From assembly GCA_029785825.1 (NCBI GenBank), contig JAFLYY010000001.1, positions 1-64,000 of the forward strand: a stretch of 64,000 bases of DNA, given 5' to 3'. The notes beneath the pieces were generated by a model. It was not told the origin of the DNA, did not search any database, and worked only from the letters and a program-made list of their open reading frames with translations. The DNA is from Nitrososphaerota archaeon. GTDB lineage: Archaea; Thermoproteota; Nitrososphaeria; Nitrososphaerales; Gagatemarchaeaceae. A program made the translations under genes and the position numbers. This document shows, one piece after another, positions 8,121 through 15,693 of this stretch; positions within the stretch are counted from its first letter, which is position 1; each line of letters starts with the position of its first letter.

Positions 8121-8873
8121 TCAGGCGTTAACCTTGACACACAACGACTCGCCTATCTTTCGGTAACCTAGCCGAGAGTAGATTCTTTGCGCTTCGGTGT
8201 TGCGTTGGTCTACATAAAGCACGGCAGACTCGGCTTTCTCCAACGCCTCCTTCGTAACGGCAGACGTGACCGCTGTTCCGTACCCTCTCCGCCTATAGCG
8301 GCTGTGAGTAATCACCCCTGACACGACCCACACCTCTGGCAGCCTGGCGTAGGCGTGACCGGTGGCTGCCAATTTTCCTTGCACGTCGTCGAAGGCCCCG
8401 AAGGCGACGTCGTTTGCGAGCGATTCCCTGCTCCTCCTTAGGACAGCTTCGGTAATCCTGAATCCGTCTGGCAGGACCAACCTTGCGTAATCAAGCGCAT
8501 CTTTCGGAGTGAGTCGGACAACTGCAGGAGTTGAGGCAAGGAGATGCTCTTCGCCTCTGTGAACGACCATCACATCCTGAACGTTGGCGACCGGGTCGGA
8601 GAAGTTCCTGGTTATCGAAAGAAGGAATCTGGGATCTGAGTTGAGGTACAAGACCTTCCGCCTCCTCCGTTTCCATACCTTCTTGACGAAGAACCTCAGA
8701 AGATCGTTCGTTACGGGTTCTCCCAGTCCTCTCAACCAAACATCTACTGTCTGAGGAGTATTCAACACAGAAAGGTAGCCATCAATGGAGCCGTCAGACC
8801 CTATATGGACGAAAGTCTTCGAACCTTTGATGGAGTTGGTCAGCCGGTTCATCGCGTAGGCGTTCGGAAGCAC
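8121..8873 (-). CDS. GNAT-family N-acetyltransferase
   Basis: The 250-residue protein has a C-terminal GNAT fold. The acetyl-CoA binding signature RYRRRGYGTAV lies at about 194-204. It is followed by LYVDQRNTEAQRIYSRLGY (about 218-236), the usual beta5-alpha4 region. The N-terminal 130 residues form a second, degenerate GNAT-like half. It would transfer an acetyl group to an amine, substrate unknown. The GTG at 8873 is the only standard start in frame, yet the frame stays open for about 25 more codons with protein-like content, so the true N-terminus may differ or be damaged. The gene lies alone between R3 and R4. GNAT genes are a frequent cargo of mobile gene cassettes. Confidence 0.85.
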   Translation of the reverse strand: MLPNAYAMNRLTNSIKGSKTFVHIGSDGSIDGYLSVLNTPQTVDVWLRGLGEPVTNDLLRFFVKKVWKRRRRKVLYLNSDPRFLLSITRNFSDPVANVQDVMVVHRGEEHLLASTPAVVRLTPKDALDYARLVLPDGFRITEAVLRRSRESLANDVAFGAFDDVQGKLAATGHAYARLPEVWVVSGVITHSRYRRRGYGTAVTSAVTKEALEKAESAVLYVDQRNTEAQRIYSRLGYRKIGESLCVKVNA

Positions 8874-8976
8874 GCCGTCTCTCCGAATGAAAGCAACTGC
8901 GTCGTCCTTGGCGCTCCTAACTACCCTGACGACATTCTGTTTCGTGCGGCACTAGCGCTCAGAGGGTTTGATAGAT

Positions 8977-9020
8977 ATTCCCGGCGGGGGCGCGATGAAC
9001 CCTATGCACGGTTCTAACGG
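8977..9020 (+). repeat. Dispersed hairpin repeat, copy R4
   Basis: The core GGCGCGATGAACCCTATGCA is at about 8989-9008. Like R1, it has CCCGGCGG on its left. A perfect inner stem GAACC (8997-9001) / GGTTC (9010-9014) encloses CTATGCAC. On the minus strand the right edge reads GCCGTTAGAACC, similar to the right edge of R7 (GGTTAGAACC). Confidence 0.7.
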
Positions 9021-9032
9021 CTCGACTACGGC

Positions 9033-9899
9033 CTACCGTTTCCCTGAAGTCAAACAGATTCGGGGGCGTTTCTCTGCTTCATCCATCAGCAACTTCTCTG
9101 CGTTCTCGTACTCGTCTTTCATTCCCTTGAGCCTTGACGGGTCGTACGGGAAACAGATGGGGGCGTAGTCGAGGCCAGATTCTATGAACTCTTGCGACAC
9201 ATCATGGAATCCTTCAGCCTCGAAGAATCGGGCAAGCTCGGCGCAGGAAGGAAGGTCCAACTCCCACCCCATTCTCGTCCTCATCGAATAGAATGCTCGA
9301 TACCCAGGGCACTCGGGGTCTGACAGGTCCGATTCGGCAACCGCCAAACACCCGCCCTTTCGGAGCACCCGGCTTGCCTCGCGGGTGAATCCCCTAATCT
9401 CTTCCACGCTTCCGAAGTTTCTGAGGGAGTGAACAGAGGCTACCAACTGGACGGATCCACGCCTGAGAGGAATCGAAGTTGCGCTAGCCCTGATTCCCGA
9501 TATCCGTTGGGCGTGACCGAGGATGGCCGAAGTCTTCTTGAACTCGTTCCACCATCCTGTCCTGCCACCACCATCCATCAGGTCTAGGCTGGTCACCTCA
9601 GCTGACCTGGCTGCACACGCGAAACTGAAGAAGCCTTTCCCACAGCCGACGTCAAGCACCTGGGCGTCCTCTACCACGAGCCTATCTGCAATAAGGTTCC
9701 TTTCTGTGCCTATGTCAGAGGCATCGAATATGTCTCTCCACGTTCCCTCTTTCTTGAGGAACGCTTCCAGCGTACCGCTCCACGATTTCTTCCTTGAGGT
9801 GGGTTTCTTGTTCAGTTCGGGGAAGACCTGATCGGCAAGGATGCTCAGGGTCTGCGTGCTTTCAGGGACAGGTCTCAACGGGCAAACCCGGCAGCTCAA
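9033..9899 (-). CDS. Class I SAM-dependent methyltransferase (cassette gene)
   Basis: The 288-residue protein has the SAM-binding motif I VLDVGCGKGF at about 81-90. The acidic strand-2 end is LDLMDGG, and a motif near VASVHSLRNFG plays the part of motif IV. The layout (EASRVLRKGG, then an alpha-beta C-terminus) matches UbiE/Methyltransf_11-type small-molecule enzymes. The N-terminal 60 residues carry a Cys-x2-Cys pair (SCRVCPLRP) and are not part of the core fold. The substrate is unknown. The TTG start at 9899 gives an N-terminus immediately next to R5 (19 nt). The gene is alone between R4 and R5 and points opposite to its neighbour at 9994. Confidence 0.85.
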   Translation of the reverse strand: MSCRVCPLRPVPESTQTLSILADQVFPELNKKPTSRKKSWSGTLEAFLKKEGTWRDIFDASDIGTERNLIADRLVVEDAQVLDVGCGKGFFSFACAARSAEVTSLDLMDGGGRTGWWNEFKKTSAILGHAQRISGIRASATSIPLRRGSVQLVASVHSLRNFGSVEEIRGFTREASRVLRKGGCLAVAESDLSDPECPGYRAFYSMRTRMGWELDLPSCAELARFFEAEGFHDVSQEFIESGLDYAPICFPYDPSRLKGMKDEYENAEKLLMDEAEKRPRICLTSGKR

Positions 9900-9915
9900 C
9901 GAGAGTTAGACCTTT

Positions 9916-9961
9916 TCTCGGCAGAGGCGCAATTAACCACACGCACGGACGATACGGCCCA
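9916..9961 (+). repeat. Dispersed hairpin repeat, copy R5
   Basis: GAGGCGCAATTAACC (9924-9938) then ACACGCACGGACGATACGGCC aligns well with R1 over about 40 nt (GCACGGCGATAAGGCC in R1). The left flank TTCTCGGCAG corresponds to the CCCGGCGG arm. It separates two divergently transcribed genes. GTTAGAC at 9905-9911 and GCCCAAC at 9957-9963 lie just outside it. Confidence 0.7.
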
Positions 9962-9993
9962 ACTTCTTATCCTGTCCTTGCGAGTGTCACCCT

Positions 9994-10425
9994 ATGGACG
10001 TCCTCTTCATATGCATAGGAAACATCAATCGCAGCCAGATAGCCGAAGCCATCTTCAACCGACTCTCGGTGTCAGGTCACGCGAAGAGTGCGGGCTTGAA
10101 GCCGAGACGGGCAGGCATTCTCTTGGCAAAAGAGCACAACAACCCCGTCGAGGTGATGAAGGGGGAAGGCTACGACCTCTCGAAGGCGAAAATCAAACGA
10201 GTGACAAGGAAGATGGTGGAAGCGGCTGACAAGACGGTACTTATCTGCAGGCGCGAGAACTTGGCCGAGGCACCAGACTTTCTCAAGGGGCGTCCCAATG
10301 TCGAGTTCTGGGACATGTGGAGCATAAGCGACGAGACGGCGCCCGTTCAGTATTCGGCCCTCGAGAGGAAGAGGATCAAACTGATAGAGGCTCACGTAAG
10401 AGACCTGATAAAGCGAAGCGAGTAG
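9994..10425 (+). CDS. Low-molecular-weight protein tyrosine phosphatase / arsenate reductase-like protein
   Basis: The 143-residue protein has the typical family length. The P-loop CIGNINRS (C7, R13, S14) matches the CX5R(S/T) signature that forms a phosphocysteine intermediate. The C-terminal WDMWSISDE (about 106-114) is the position of the general-acid Asp. It could dephosphorylate protein tyrosines or act on another phospho-ester. The arsenate-reductase cysteines of ArsC are not obvious (only one further Cys, about 85). The ATG at 9994 has TTCTTATCC about 27 nt upstream, fitting a leaderless start. Repeat R6 begins 3 nt after the stop codon. Confidence 0.85.
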   Translation: MDVLFICIGNINRSQIAEAIFNRLSVSGHAKSAGLKPRRAGILLAKEHNNPVEVMKGEGYDLSKAKIKRVTRKMVEAADKTVLICRRENLAEAPDFLKGRPNVEFWDMWSISDETAPVQYSALERKRIKLIEAHVRDLIKRSE

Positions 10426-10427
10426 TT

Positions 10428-10471
10428 GTCCCAACGGAGGTGCAATGGACCCCACAACGGCTGTTTGGGGC
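10428..10471 (+). repeat. Dispersed hairpin repeat, copy R6
   Basis: This is the clearest stem of the family. The left arm GTCCCAAC (10428-10435) pairs with GTTTGGGGC (10463-10471). Inside, GGAGGTGCAATGGACCCCAC carries the core, and GTGC / GCAC and CCCCA / TGGGG can form an alternative longer helix with the AATGGA segment extruded. It starts 3 nt after the stop codon of the phosphatase-like gene. Confidence 0.7.
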
Positions 10472-10553
10472 ACCCTTCCGCAGAGTTGGCGCGTATTCAC
10501 AGTCTAGGTGCTAACAGTCCTTAAGTGGACGCGGAGGCACCAAGTATCGCTAC

Positions 10554-11135
10554 ATGGCAAGGAAGGTCACAGTCAACCTCTACATGACGCTCGACGGCTA
10601 CGGGGAGTTCCCCAAGTATCCCGGCTCGGACTTCATCCCGAAGGACCCCGACGCGCAATTCACTGAGATGTGGGTCGACCGCTACGACAACGTCGACACG
10701 GTCGTGATGGGGCGCCGCTCGTTCGAAGGCCACCTGGCTGTCCACTCAGAAAAGGCGAGGAAACCGGATGACCCGTGGTACATGTTCGAATACTCCCGAT
10801 GGCTCGACCGCGTCCAGAAGATTTGCCTGTCTCACACCCTCAAGGAGACCGACTGGCAGAATTCCAGGATAGTGTCGGGGGACCTGACCGAGATCATCAA
10901 CAGCTTGAAGGCCGAGCCAGGCAAGGGCATTATCATAGAGGGCGGTCCTGCGCTGGCCCACGAAGCCATCCAGCGCGGACTGGCGGACGACTACCGGATG
11001 GTCGTAAGTCCGGTGATCCTCGGGAAGGGCAACCACTATTGGGGGACGATGGCGAATCAGCAGACCATGAAGCTGCTGTCCGTCAAATCACTGCCCTACG
11101 GGGAGCTGGTACTGCACTATGAAGCAGTCCGGTAA
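10554..11135 (+). CDS. RibD C-terminal / dihydrofolate reductase-like protein
   Basis: The 193-residue protein begins KVTVNLYMTLDGYGEFP, the strand-1 and loop pattern of the RibD_C/DHFR-like fold. It continues with VVMGRRSFEGH (about 52-62) and IIEGGPALAHEAIQRGLADDYRM (the NADPH-binding GG turn at about 127-128), then SPVILGKG. Relatives reduce pteridine or pyrimidine-like substrates with NADPH, but many are uncharacterised stand-alone proteins, so the substrate is open. TATA-like CCTTAAGTG lies about 30 nt before the ATG. It is the sole gene between R6 and R7. The stop is 38 nt before R7. Confidence 0.82.
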   Translation: MARKVTVNLYMTLDGYGEFPKYPGSDFIPKDPDAQFTEMWVDRYDNVDTVVMGRRSFEGHLAVHSEKARKPDDPWYMFEYSRWLDRVQKICLSHTLKETDWQNSRIVSGDLTEIINSLKAEPGKGIIIEGGPALAHEAIQRGLADDYRMVVSPVILGKGNHYWGTMANQQTMKLLSVKSLPYGELVLHYEAVR

Positions 11136-11173
11136 GACCAGGCCAAGAGACGCGCCAGCCCTGGGACGAGCTA

Positions 11174-11212
11174 TTCCCACCGAAAGCGCGTTTCACCTAC
11201 GCACGGTTAGAA
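11174..11212 (+). repeat. Dispersed hairpin repeat, copy R7
   Basis: The left arm TTCCCACC (11174-11181) pairs with GGTTAGAA (11205-11212) except for two central mismatches. The core GCGCGTTTCACCTACGCACGG corresponds to GGCGCAATGAACCCTATGCACGG of R1. It is the last copy. Immediately beyond it the core-type gene at 11291 begins, so R7 marks the right edge of the island. Confidence 0.6.
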
Positions 11213-11290
11213 CCCTCGGCAAGCTGAAACGACCTCGACTGCAGGTGCATCGTATATAGGAGGGAATTCCACTCGGGGAACGGCGCTACC

Positions 11291-12940
11291 TTGAACGTCG
11301 ACGAGTTCTACGGCCACATGTCCAACGCGTACGGCAGGAACCACTTCGGGGTCGATAAGCCGTTCCAGTTGATTCTGAGGCACTTCGCGGGCAGAGTCCT
11401 CGATCTCGGTCCTCTGGGGTCGTTCGCCGGAAAGGAGCTCTACGAGCTGGCAGACTACGTCGACAAAACAGCGAGGCCCAGGCTGGTGAACTGGAGCATC
11501 AACGGCGAGAGGGTCGACGGGGTCTGGCTCGACCAATCCGAGCGGCTCGCCCTGGAGAGGCTCTTCAAGGAGTTCGCTGTCAACAGGTCCCCTTACAGGG
11601 GAGGGTCCTGGTTCGACCACTACGCCGCGATATACCTGATCTCTGACCCTGGCATAGCCTGCATCCTGACGGTCACCAACCAGACCGCCTATGCCCTCTA
11701 CAAGTACGGAGACGACGAGCAGAAGGAACTCGTCGGGGGGCTGATAGGCGAAGGGCAGATAAAATACGGCGCGACCTGGTTCACGGAACTCCAGGGAGGG
11801 AGCGACTTGGGCGCGAACCTGGTCGGGGCCCATCAGGAGAAAGGCACGTGGCGGATTGTCGGTGACACGAAGTACTTCGCCAGCGACGCAGGTCTGGCCG
11901 ACTACGCTCTCGTTACGGCGCGGCCGCAGGGGGCGCCCGCCGGCGCGAAAGGGCTGGGGCTCTTCCTGGTGCCCCGGTACGACTCGGGGGGGAGGAGAAA
12001 CTTCGATGTCAGGAGGCTGAAGGACAAGAGCGCGACCGCGAGCGTACCCACAGGGGAGGTCGAGTTCCACAGCTCGGAGGCGAAGCCCGTGGGAGACATT
12101 CGGAACGGTATCTACTACACGATGGAGAACCTGATGGTCTCACGGCTGGCGAACTCTTTCGGCGCCTTGGGTGTCGCCAGGAAGGCGTTCCTTGAGGCAT
12201 ACTACTACGCCCAGAAGAGGGCGGCCTTCGGGAAGCTCCTGGTAGAGCACCCCCTGGTCCAGAGGGACCTGCTGGACATGGAGGTATACATCGAGGGGTC
12301 GCTTGCCCTTGCGCTCAAAGCCGTCAGCCAGTTCGAGAGGTCCTGGAAGGAGTCTCCCCCGTACACCGATGCCTACCATTATGCGAGGCTCCTTACCCAC
12401 ATCACGAAGAACACGACGGCCGAGATGTCCGCCTATACGACCAAGATGGCGATGGAGCTCTTGGGAGGTCTCGGGTTCCTGAACGAATACCCAATCGAAA
12501 GGCTACATAGGGAGGCGCTCATCACGCCCATATGGGAAGGACCCAGCAACATCCAGGCCCTCGATATGCTCGAGGCCATCGCTAAGAAGGGCGCACACAT
12601 GACGATGCTGGAAGACATGAAAGGCCTCCAAGGCGGATTCGTCGAGGGACGGGAGGTGGCCGCGCTCGCCTTGAAGGGGATGGAAGAGGCGTTGGCAAGC
12701 CTCTCTTCCTCGGACGATGCTGCGGCCCAGTTCTTCGCCAAGGACGCGCTTAACACTCTGGGCCATGGGGTTGCAACCATCATGCTCCTGGAGGTCGGGA
12801 AAGGGCTAGGATTGCGGAGGTTCATCACCATGGCCCGGCTGTACGCCCATCGGTTCCTCGAAGGTAAGCCCTATCCTGCCGAGTCGCTCGCCGTCGCGAG
12901 GAAGCTGTTCGCAGTGGACGAACTGGTTCAGGACGTCTGA
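11291..12940 (+). CDS. AidB-type acyl-CoA dehydrogenase
   Basis: The 549-residue protein has the acyl-CoA dehydrogenase fold: substrate-binding TWFTELQGGSDLGANL (about 158-173), FAD-contacting FASDAG, a C-terminal helical domain, and IWEGPSNIQALDMLE near 420. The length and the extra C-terminal 120-residue domain match AidB rather than short-chain acyl-CoA dehydrogenases (about 380 aa). Family members oxidise acyl-CoAs or, for E. coli AidB, bind DNA with weak dehydrogenase activity. The position usually occupied by the catalytic Glu cannot be fixed by eye. A TATATA-containing box at about 11249-11256 precedes the TTG start. It is the first gene beyond the repeat island. Confidence 0.9.
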   Translation: MNVDEFYGHMSNAYGRNHFGVDKPFQLILRHFAGRVLDLGPLGSFAGKELYELADYVDKTARPRLVNWSINGERVDGVWLDQSERLALERLFKEFAVNRSPYRGGSWFDHYAAIYLISDPGIACILTVTNQTAYALYKYGDDEQKELVGGLIGEGQIKYGATWFTELQGGSDLGANLVGAHQEKGTWRIVGDTKYFASDAGLADYALVTARPQGAPAGAKGLGLFLVPRYDSGGRRNFDVRRLKDKSATASVPTGEVEFHSSEAKPVGDIRNGIYYTMENLMVSRLANSFGALGVARKAFLEAYYYAQKRAAFGKLLVEHPLVQRDLLDMEVYIEGSLALALKAVSQFERSWKESPPYTDAYHYARLLTHITKNTTAEMSAYTTKMAMELLGGLGFLNEYPIERLHREALITPIWEGPSNIQALDMLEAIAKKGAHMTMLEDMKGLQGGFVEGREVAALALKGMEEALASLSSSDDAAAQFFAKDALNTLGHGVATIMLLEVGKGLGLRRFITMARLYAHRFLEGKPYPAESLAVARKLFAVDELVQDV

Positions 12941-13376
12941 GCGACCAAAAATCCAGCCGCCGGGTCCAAAGCAATCGCGCATCAGGTCAGTCCTGCCTTC
13001 GGAACGCATCTCATGGGCGGAGGGGCGGGGGTTCCATGCGCGGTGAGCCCAACGCTTTAGAGCCAAGTCTACCGAGAACAGTCCAACCAAAGTTGCACAG
13101 ATCGTCCCTATGACAGGCATATCTAGCCCAGGAGAGTCGACGGTACATCGAGAGCTAAAGAGTGGAGGCTACGAGGCAGGTGGCATTGAAAAGTCCCGCT
13201 CGCGCTCCTCCATGGTCCGCAGGACAGACGCGGCCATAGGCAGATGGGAAACGGAGATGGGCGGAGACAAGACCACGGACTGCAGGCCGATAGCGATCTT
13301 ACGGCTCGGCAGCCAAGGCACCAGATACCCCGGTGGCCTTCGCCACCTACATCAAGACCAAGGGAGGATACGCTAG
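12941..13376. other. Non-coding stretch of about 430 nt
   Basis: No convincing gene is seen. Short open frames on both strands lack start signals and have mixed composition. A minus-strand frame (13120 downward) begins with a hydrophobic stretch but runs into the acyl-CoA dehydrogenase gene and is doubtful. GGGAGG at 13361-13366 may serve the MFS gene. Confidence 0.4.
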
Positions 13377-13412
13377 CTGCACACCCTCCGGATCTACGCT
13401 CTGCTCAACGCC

Positions 13413-14543
13413 TTGGCCAGCAACCTCGTAGTGCCCTTCATCAGCTTCCTGACAGCTTCGGCCGGGATAGTGGGCGAGCCCCTCGCCCTGGTCTCGTCGG
13501 CCGGGACGACGTTTCCCGGCCTGGTCCAGTACGTCCTGAGCAGGATGAAGTCGGAGGCGAAGACCCTGGTCGTCGCAGGGACAGGTCTCGCGGGCGTTCT
13601 TTGGGTCGTCATGGCCGCGCTCCAACTGTCGGGACTCCTGTTCGTGGGGGCCTTCCTGGCCATCGAGGCGCTGAGCGGGGCGTCCCTCTTCGGCTGGATG
13701 CTTCTGATGGAGAGCGTGAGCAGGACGGCGCGGGGGACGACCCTCGCGCGTTACCAAGTCTACACCTATCTTGGAGGACTGGGGGCAACACTGTTCGCGG
13801 GGGTGGTCGTCGGTCCACAGCTGCAGCTGATGCGCTTTTTCTTCGCGGGGGCGGGCGTCTTGTATCTGGTAAACGCCTGGGTGGTCAGCAGGGACGACGC
13901 CAGGGTCGAAGCAGCTCCAGGCGCGGGCAAGGCCTCTCCGAGGCTCAGGAGGTTCCTAGGGATCAACTCGCTCTTCGTCTTCGTGTGGTCCCTGGCGTGG
14001 CCGCTCTTCCCAATCGCCCAGGTCGACATCTTCAACATGAGCGAGACCGAGATAGCGATAATAGCGGTGATAGGCGGGCTCTCGTCAATCCTGCTCCAGA
14101 AGGCCATAGGCAAGGTAGCCGACAAGAGGAGGAGGCTGATGATGTTCACCGGCAGGTTCATGCTCGCCTGTTTCCCTCTAGGGTACGCCCTAGCCTCCTC
14201 GGTCTACGAGATCTACATCGTGAACATAGTCTCGGGCTTCACCAACTCCACGGGCATAGCCTACACCTCCTACCTGTTCGAGAATTCGGTAGACAAAAGG
14301 AAGGGCATCGGCCTCTACAACCTAGCGAACGCCCTGGCCGCCGCCGCCGGCTCTTCGTTCAGCGGTCTTCTCTACGTCGCGCTCTCAGGAGGCGACGCCG
14401 TCGCCGTCCTCAGGACTATGCTGATGGCCGTCGCAGGTGCGAGAATTGCCGTCTCTTTCCTCTATCTGACCCTCAAGGAGGGAGAAGGAGGGGCCGTCTC
14501 CGGCGGAGGGATGGCGGCCGAGACCAAGGGCGACCCGGACTAG
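13413..14543 (+). CDS. MFS-type transporter
   Basis: The 376-residue protein has about 11 hydrophobic segments and an MFS-like central cytoplasmic loop (about 160-180, rich in Ala, Gly and charged residues). Loop basic clusters VADKRRRLM and SVDKRKGIG are typical of MFS loops 8-9 and 10-11. The substrate cannot be told. The TTG at 13413 is the first standard start, but the frame is open back to 13377, directly after an in-frame TAG. Codons there (LRIYALLNAL) complete the first membrane helix. A CTG at 13377 with GGGAGG about 10 nt upstream is thus a realistic start. A frameshift in the 5' end is the alternative. Confidence 0.8.
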   Translation: MASNLVVPFISFLTASAGIVGEPLALVSSAGTTFPGLVQYVLSRMKSEAKTLVVAGTGLAGVLWVVMAALQLSGLLFVGAFLAIEALSGASLFGWMLLMESVSRTARGTTLARYQVYTYLGGLGATLFAGVVVGPQLQLMRFFFAGAGVLYLVNAWVVSRDDARVEAAPGAGKASPRLRRFLGINSLFVFVWSLAWPLFPIAQVDIFNMSETEIAIIAVIGGLSSILLQKAIGKVADKRRRLMMFTGRFMLACFPLGYALASSVYEIYIVNIVSGFTNSTGIAYTSYLFENSVDKRKGIGLYNLANALAAAAGSSFSGLLYVALSGGDAVAVLRTMLMAVAGARIAVSFLYLTLKEGEGGAVSGGGMAAETKGDPD

Positions 14544-14673
14544 AGCTCCTGGACCTTCCTCTTGGTAGCAGAGGCCCAGGCAACTACCAGACGACTTCTC
14601 CTTTCGGGGAGACAGCGCGACCAGAAGCTCGCGCCAGAACGACTAAATGCCCACCTCTCTACGCCGGACCAGG

Positions 14674-15009
14674 TTGAGCCTGATCCTGCACATCACTAAG
14701 AGCGCAAGGTGGAATCAGACAAGACTTACCGGGTCGTACACGGCGAAGACCCAGCAAGAAGATGGGTTCATACACTGTTCCAATCCAGACCAGCTGGCTG
14801 CCGTCGCCAAGGCTTTCTACAGCGGGAAACGGGATCTTGTGCTTCTCTGCATCGACCCTAGAAAGGTCAGGGCCGAGGTCAGATACGAGAGGTCGGGCTC
14901 GGGCATATTCCCTCATATCTACGGGCCCCTCAACACCGATGCGGTCGTTGCCGTGTTCCCATTCGAACCCAATGGCCATGGAGGTTCTTCGGCACGGACG
15001 CAACGCTGA
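14674..15009 (+). CDS. DUF952 family protein
   Basis: The 111-residue protein matches the DUF952 pattern: LILHITKSARW at the N-terminus, DGFIHCSNPDQL (about 31-42), LLCIDPRKVRAEVRYE, then FPHIYGPLNTDAVV. The family is small and has no firmly known function; a fold related to ADP-ribosyltransferase-like proteins has been proposed. The TTG at 14674 makes the protein begin as DUF952 members do (MxLILHIT) and has ACTAAATG about 30 nt upstream. An upstream ATG at 14647 would add nine residues. A short hairpin at 15043 follows. Confidence 0.85.
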   Translation: MSLILHITKSARWNQTRLTGSYTAKTQQEDGFIHCSNPDQLAAVAKAFYSGKRDLVLLCIDPRKVRAEVRYERSGSGIFPHIYGPLNTDAVVAVFPFEPNGHGGSSARTQR

Positions 15010-15042
15010 GAGTCTGAGACGGACGCAAGTTCCACGCTGACT

Positions 15043-15062
15043 TTGCCTCTTCGACGAGGCAA
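15043..15062 (+). terminator. Short perfect hairpin after the DUF952 gene
   Basis: TTGCCTC (15043-15049) and GAGGCAA (15056-15062) form a 7-bp stem with loop TTCGAC, 34 nt after the stop codon. No T-run follows, so its role as terminator is uncertain. Confidence 0.35.
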
Positions 15063-15130
15063 GACTGACCCTGGGCGCACCGGCGCCGAACGACAGGCGG
15101 GTCGTTATCTTTGAGGGGGGGCGCTTGGAT

Positions 15131-15475
15131 TCAGCCGACCTTCCGCCCGGGGAGGTCCAGGACATCATACTTCTCCCCATGCACAAGCAGGTACGATATC
15201 CTCTGGAAGAACCACCTGACGTCTTCAGGTATCTCCTGCTCTGCCTCCTCTATCGCCCTGATCACGGGCTTCACTGCATCCTCATGTAGCCAAATCCGCA
15301 GGTCTCCCCTCTCGCACCTGAACTGCACCCCTTCCCTTCGCCCGCAGATCTTCTGAGCTTCCGCTTCGATTTTCGCAGCCCACCTGCACCTCTGGTCATC
15401 GCCGAACCTGTCCAGATGCATCCCCACCTGGGAGAAGGTGACAACCTTCCCTCCCACTACCATCTCCAACCACAT
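15131..15475 (-). CDS. Hypothetical protein, divergent from the helicase gene
   Basis: The 114-residue protein is of no family I recognise. It is mixed alpha/beta with a charged C-terminal helix (AVKPVIRAIEEAEQEIPED) and a short aromatic motif (VRWFFQRISYLLV). The frame is open to 15640, but the ATG at 15475 is preferred because GTTATAT (15501-15507, minus strand) lies 26-32 nt upstream, as for other leaderless genes here. Shared control with the DinG/XPD-type helicase is possible because the two promoters are about 155 nt apart. Confidence 0.65.
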   Translation of the reverse strand: MWLEMVVGGKVVTFSQVGMHLDRFGDDQRCRWAAKIEAEAQKICGRREGVQFRCERGDLRIWLHEDAVKPVIRAIEEAEQEIPEDVRWFFQRISYLLVHGEKYDVLDLPGRKVG

Positions 15476-15658
15476 GGCTGGCCGCCGCCCGCGCTCCGAG
15501 ATATAACGGAAGGAGGTCTTGGACGAGGCCCCCGGGGGAGGGGCCGCTCGAAAGTGTGGGGCTGGAAAACCCAAACGGTCGCGACTCGGGCTGGCGAGGG
15601 CAACGAGGATGTCTACATCCGAAGTCATCAATGCGGCCAAGAGGTCCCCATGCCCGAA

Positions 15659-15667
15659 GTTTATACC
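15659..15667 (+). promoter_or_regulatory. TATA-like box of the helicase gene
   Basis: GTTTATACC lies about 30 nt before the TTG at 15694, which also makes the encoded protein start exactly at a zinc ribbon. It supports a leaderless transcript. Confidence 0.55.
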
Positions 15668-15693
15668 CGTTCAACCTGGGACAGCTTCCACCA

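Noticed and set aside
439-11215. Interpretation of the repeats as a CRISPR array
   Set aside because: The copies are 0.5-7 kb apart, contain genes between them, and vary in sequence. There are no regular spacers.
13244-14677. 477-codon plus-strand frame overlapping the MFS gene
   Set aside because: It is rich in Arg, Gly and Pro with no membrane segments. The MFS frame in the same place has clear helices.
14659-15186. Minus-strand frame opposite the DUF952 gene
   Set aside because: It is a shadow of a protein that clearly matches DUF952, with no motif of its own.
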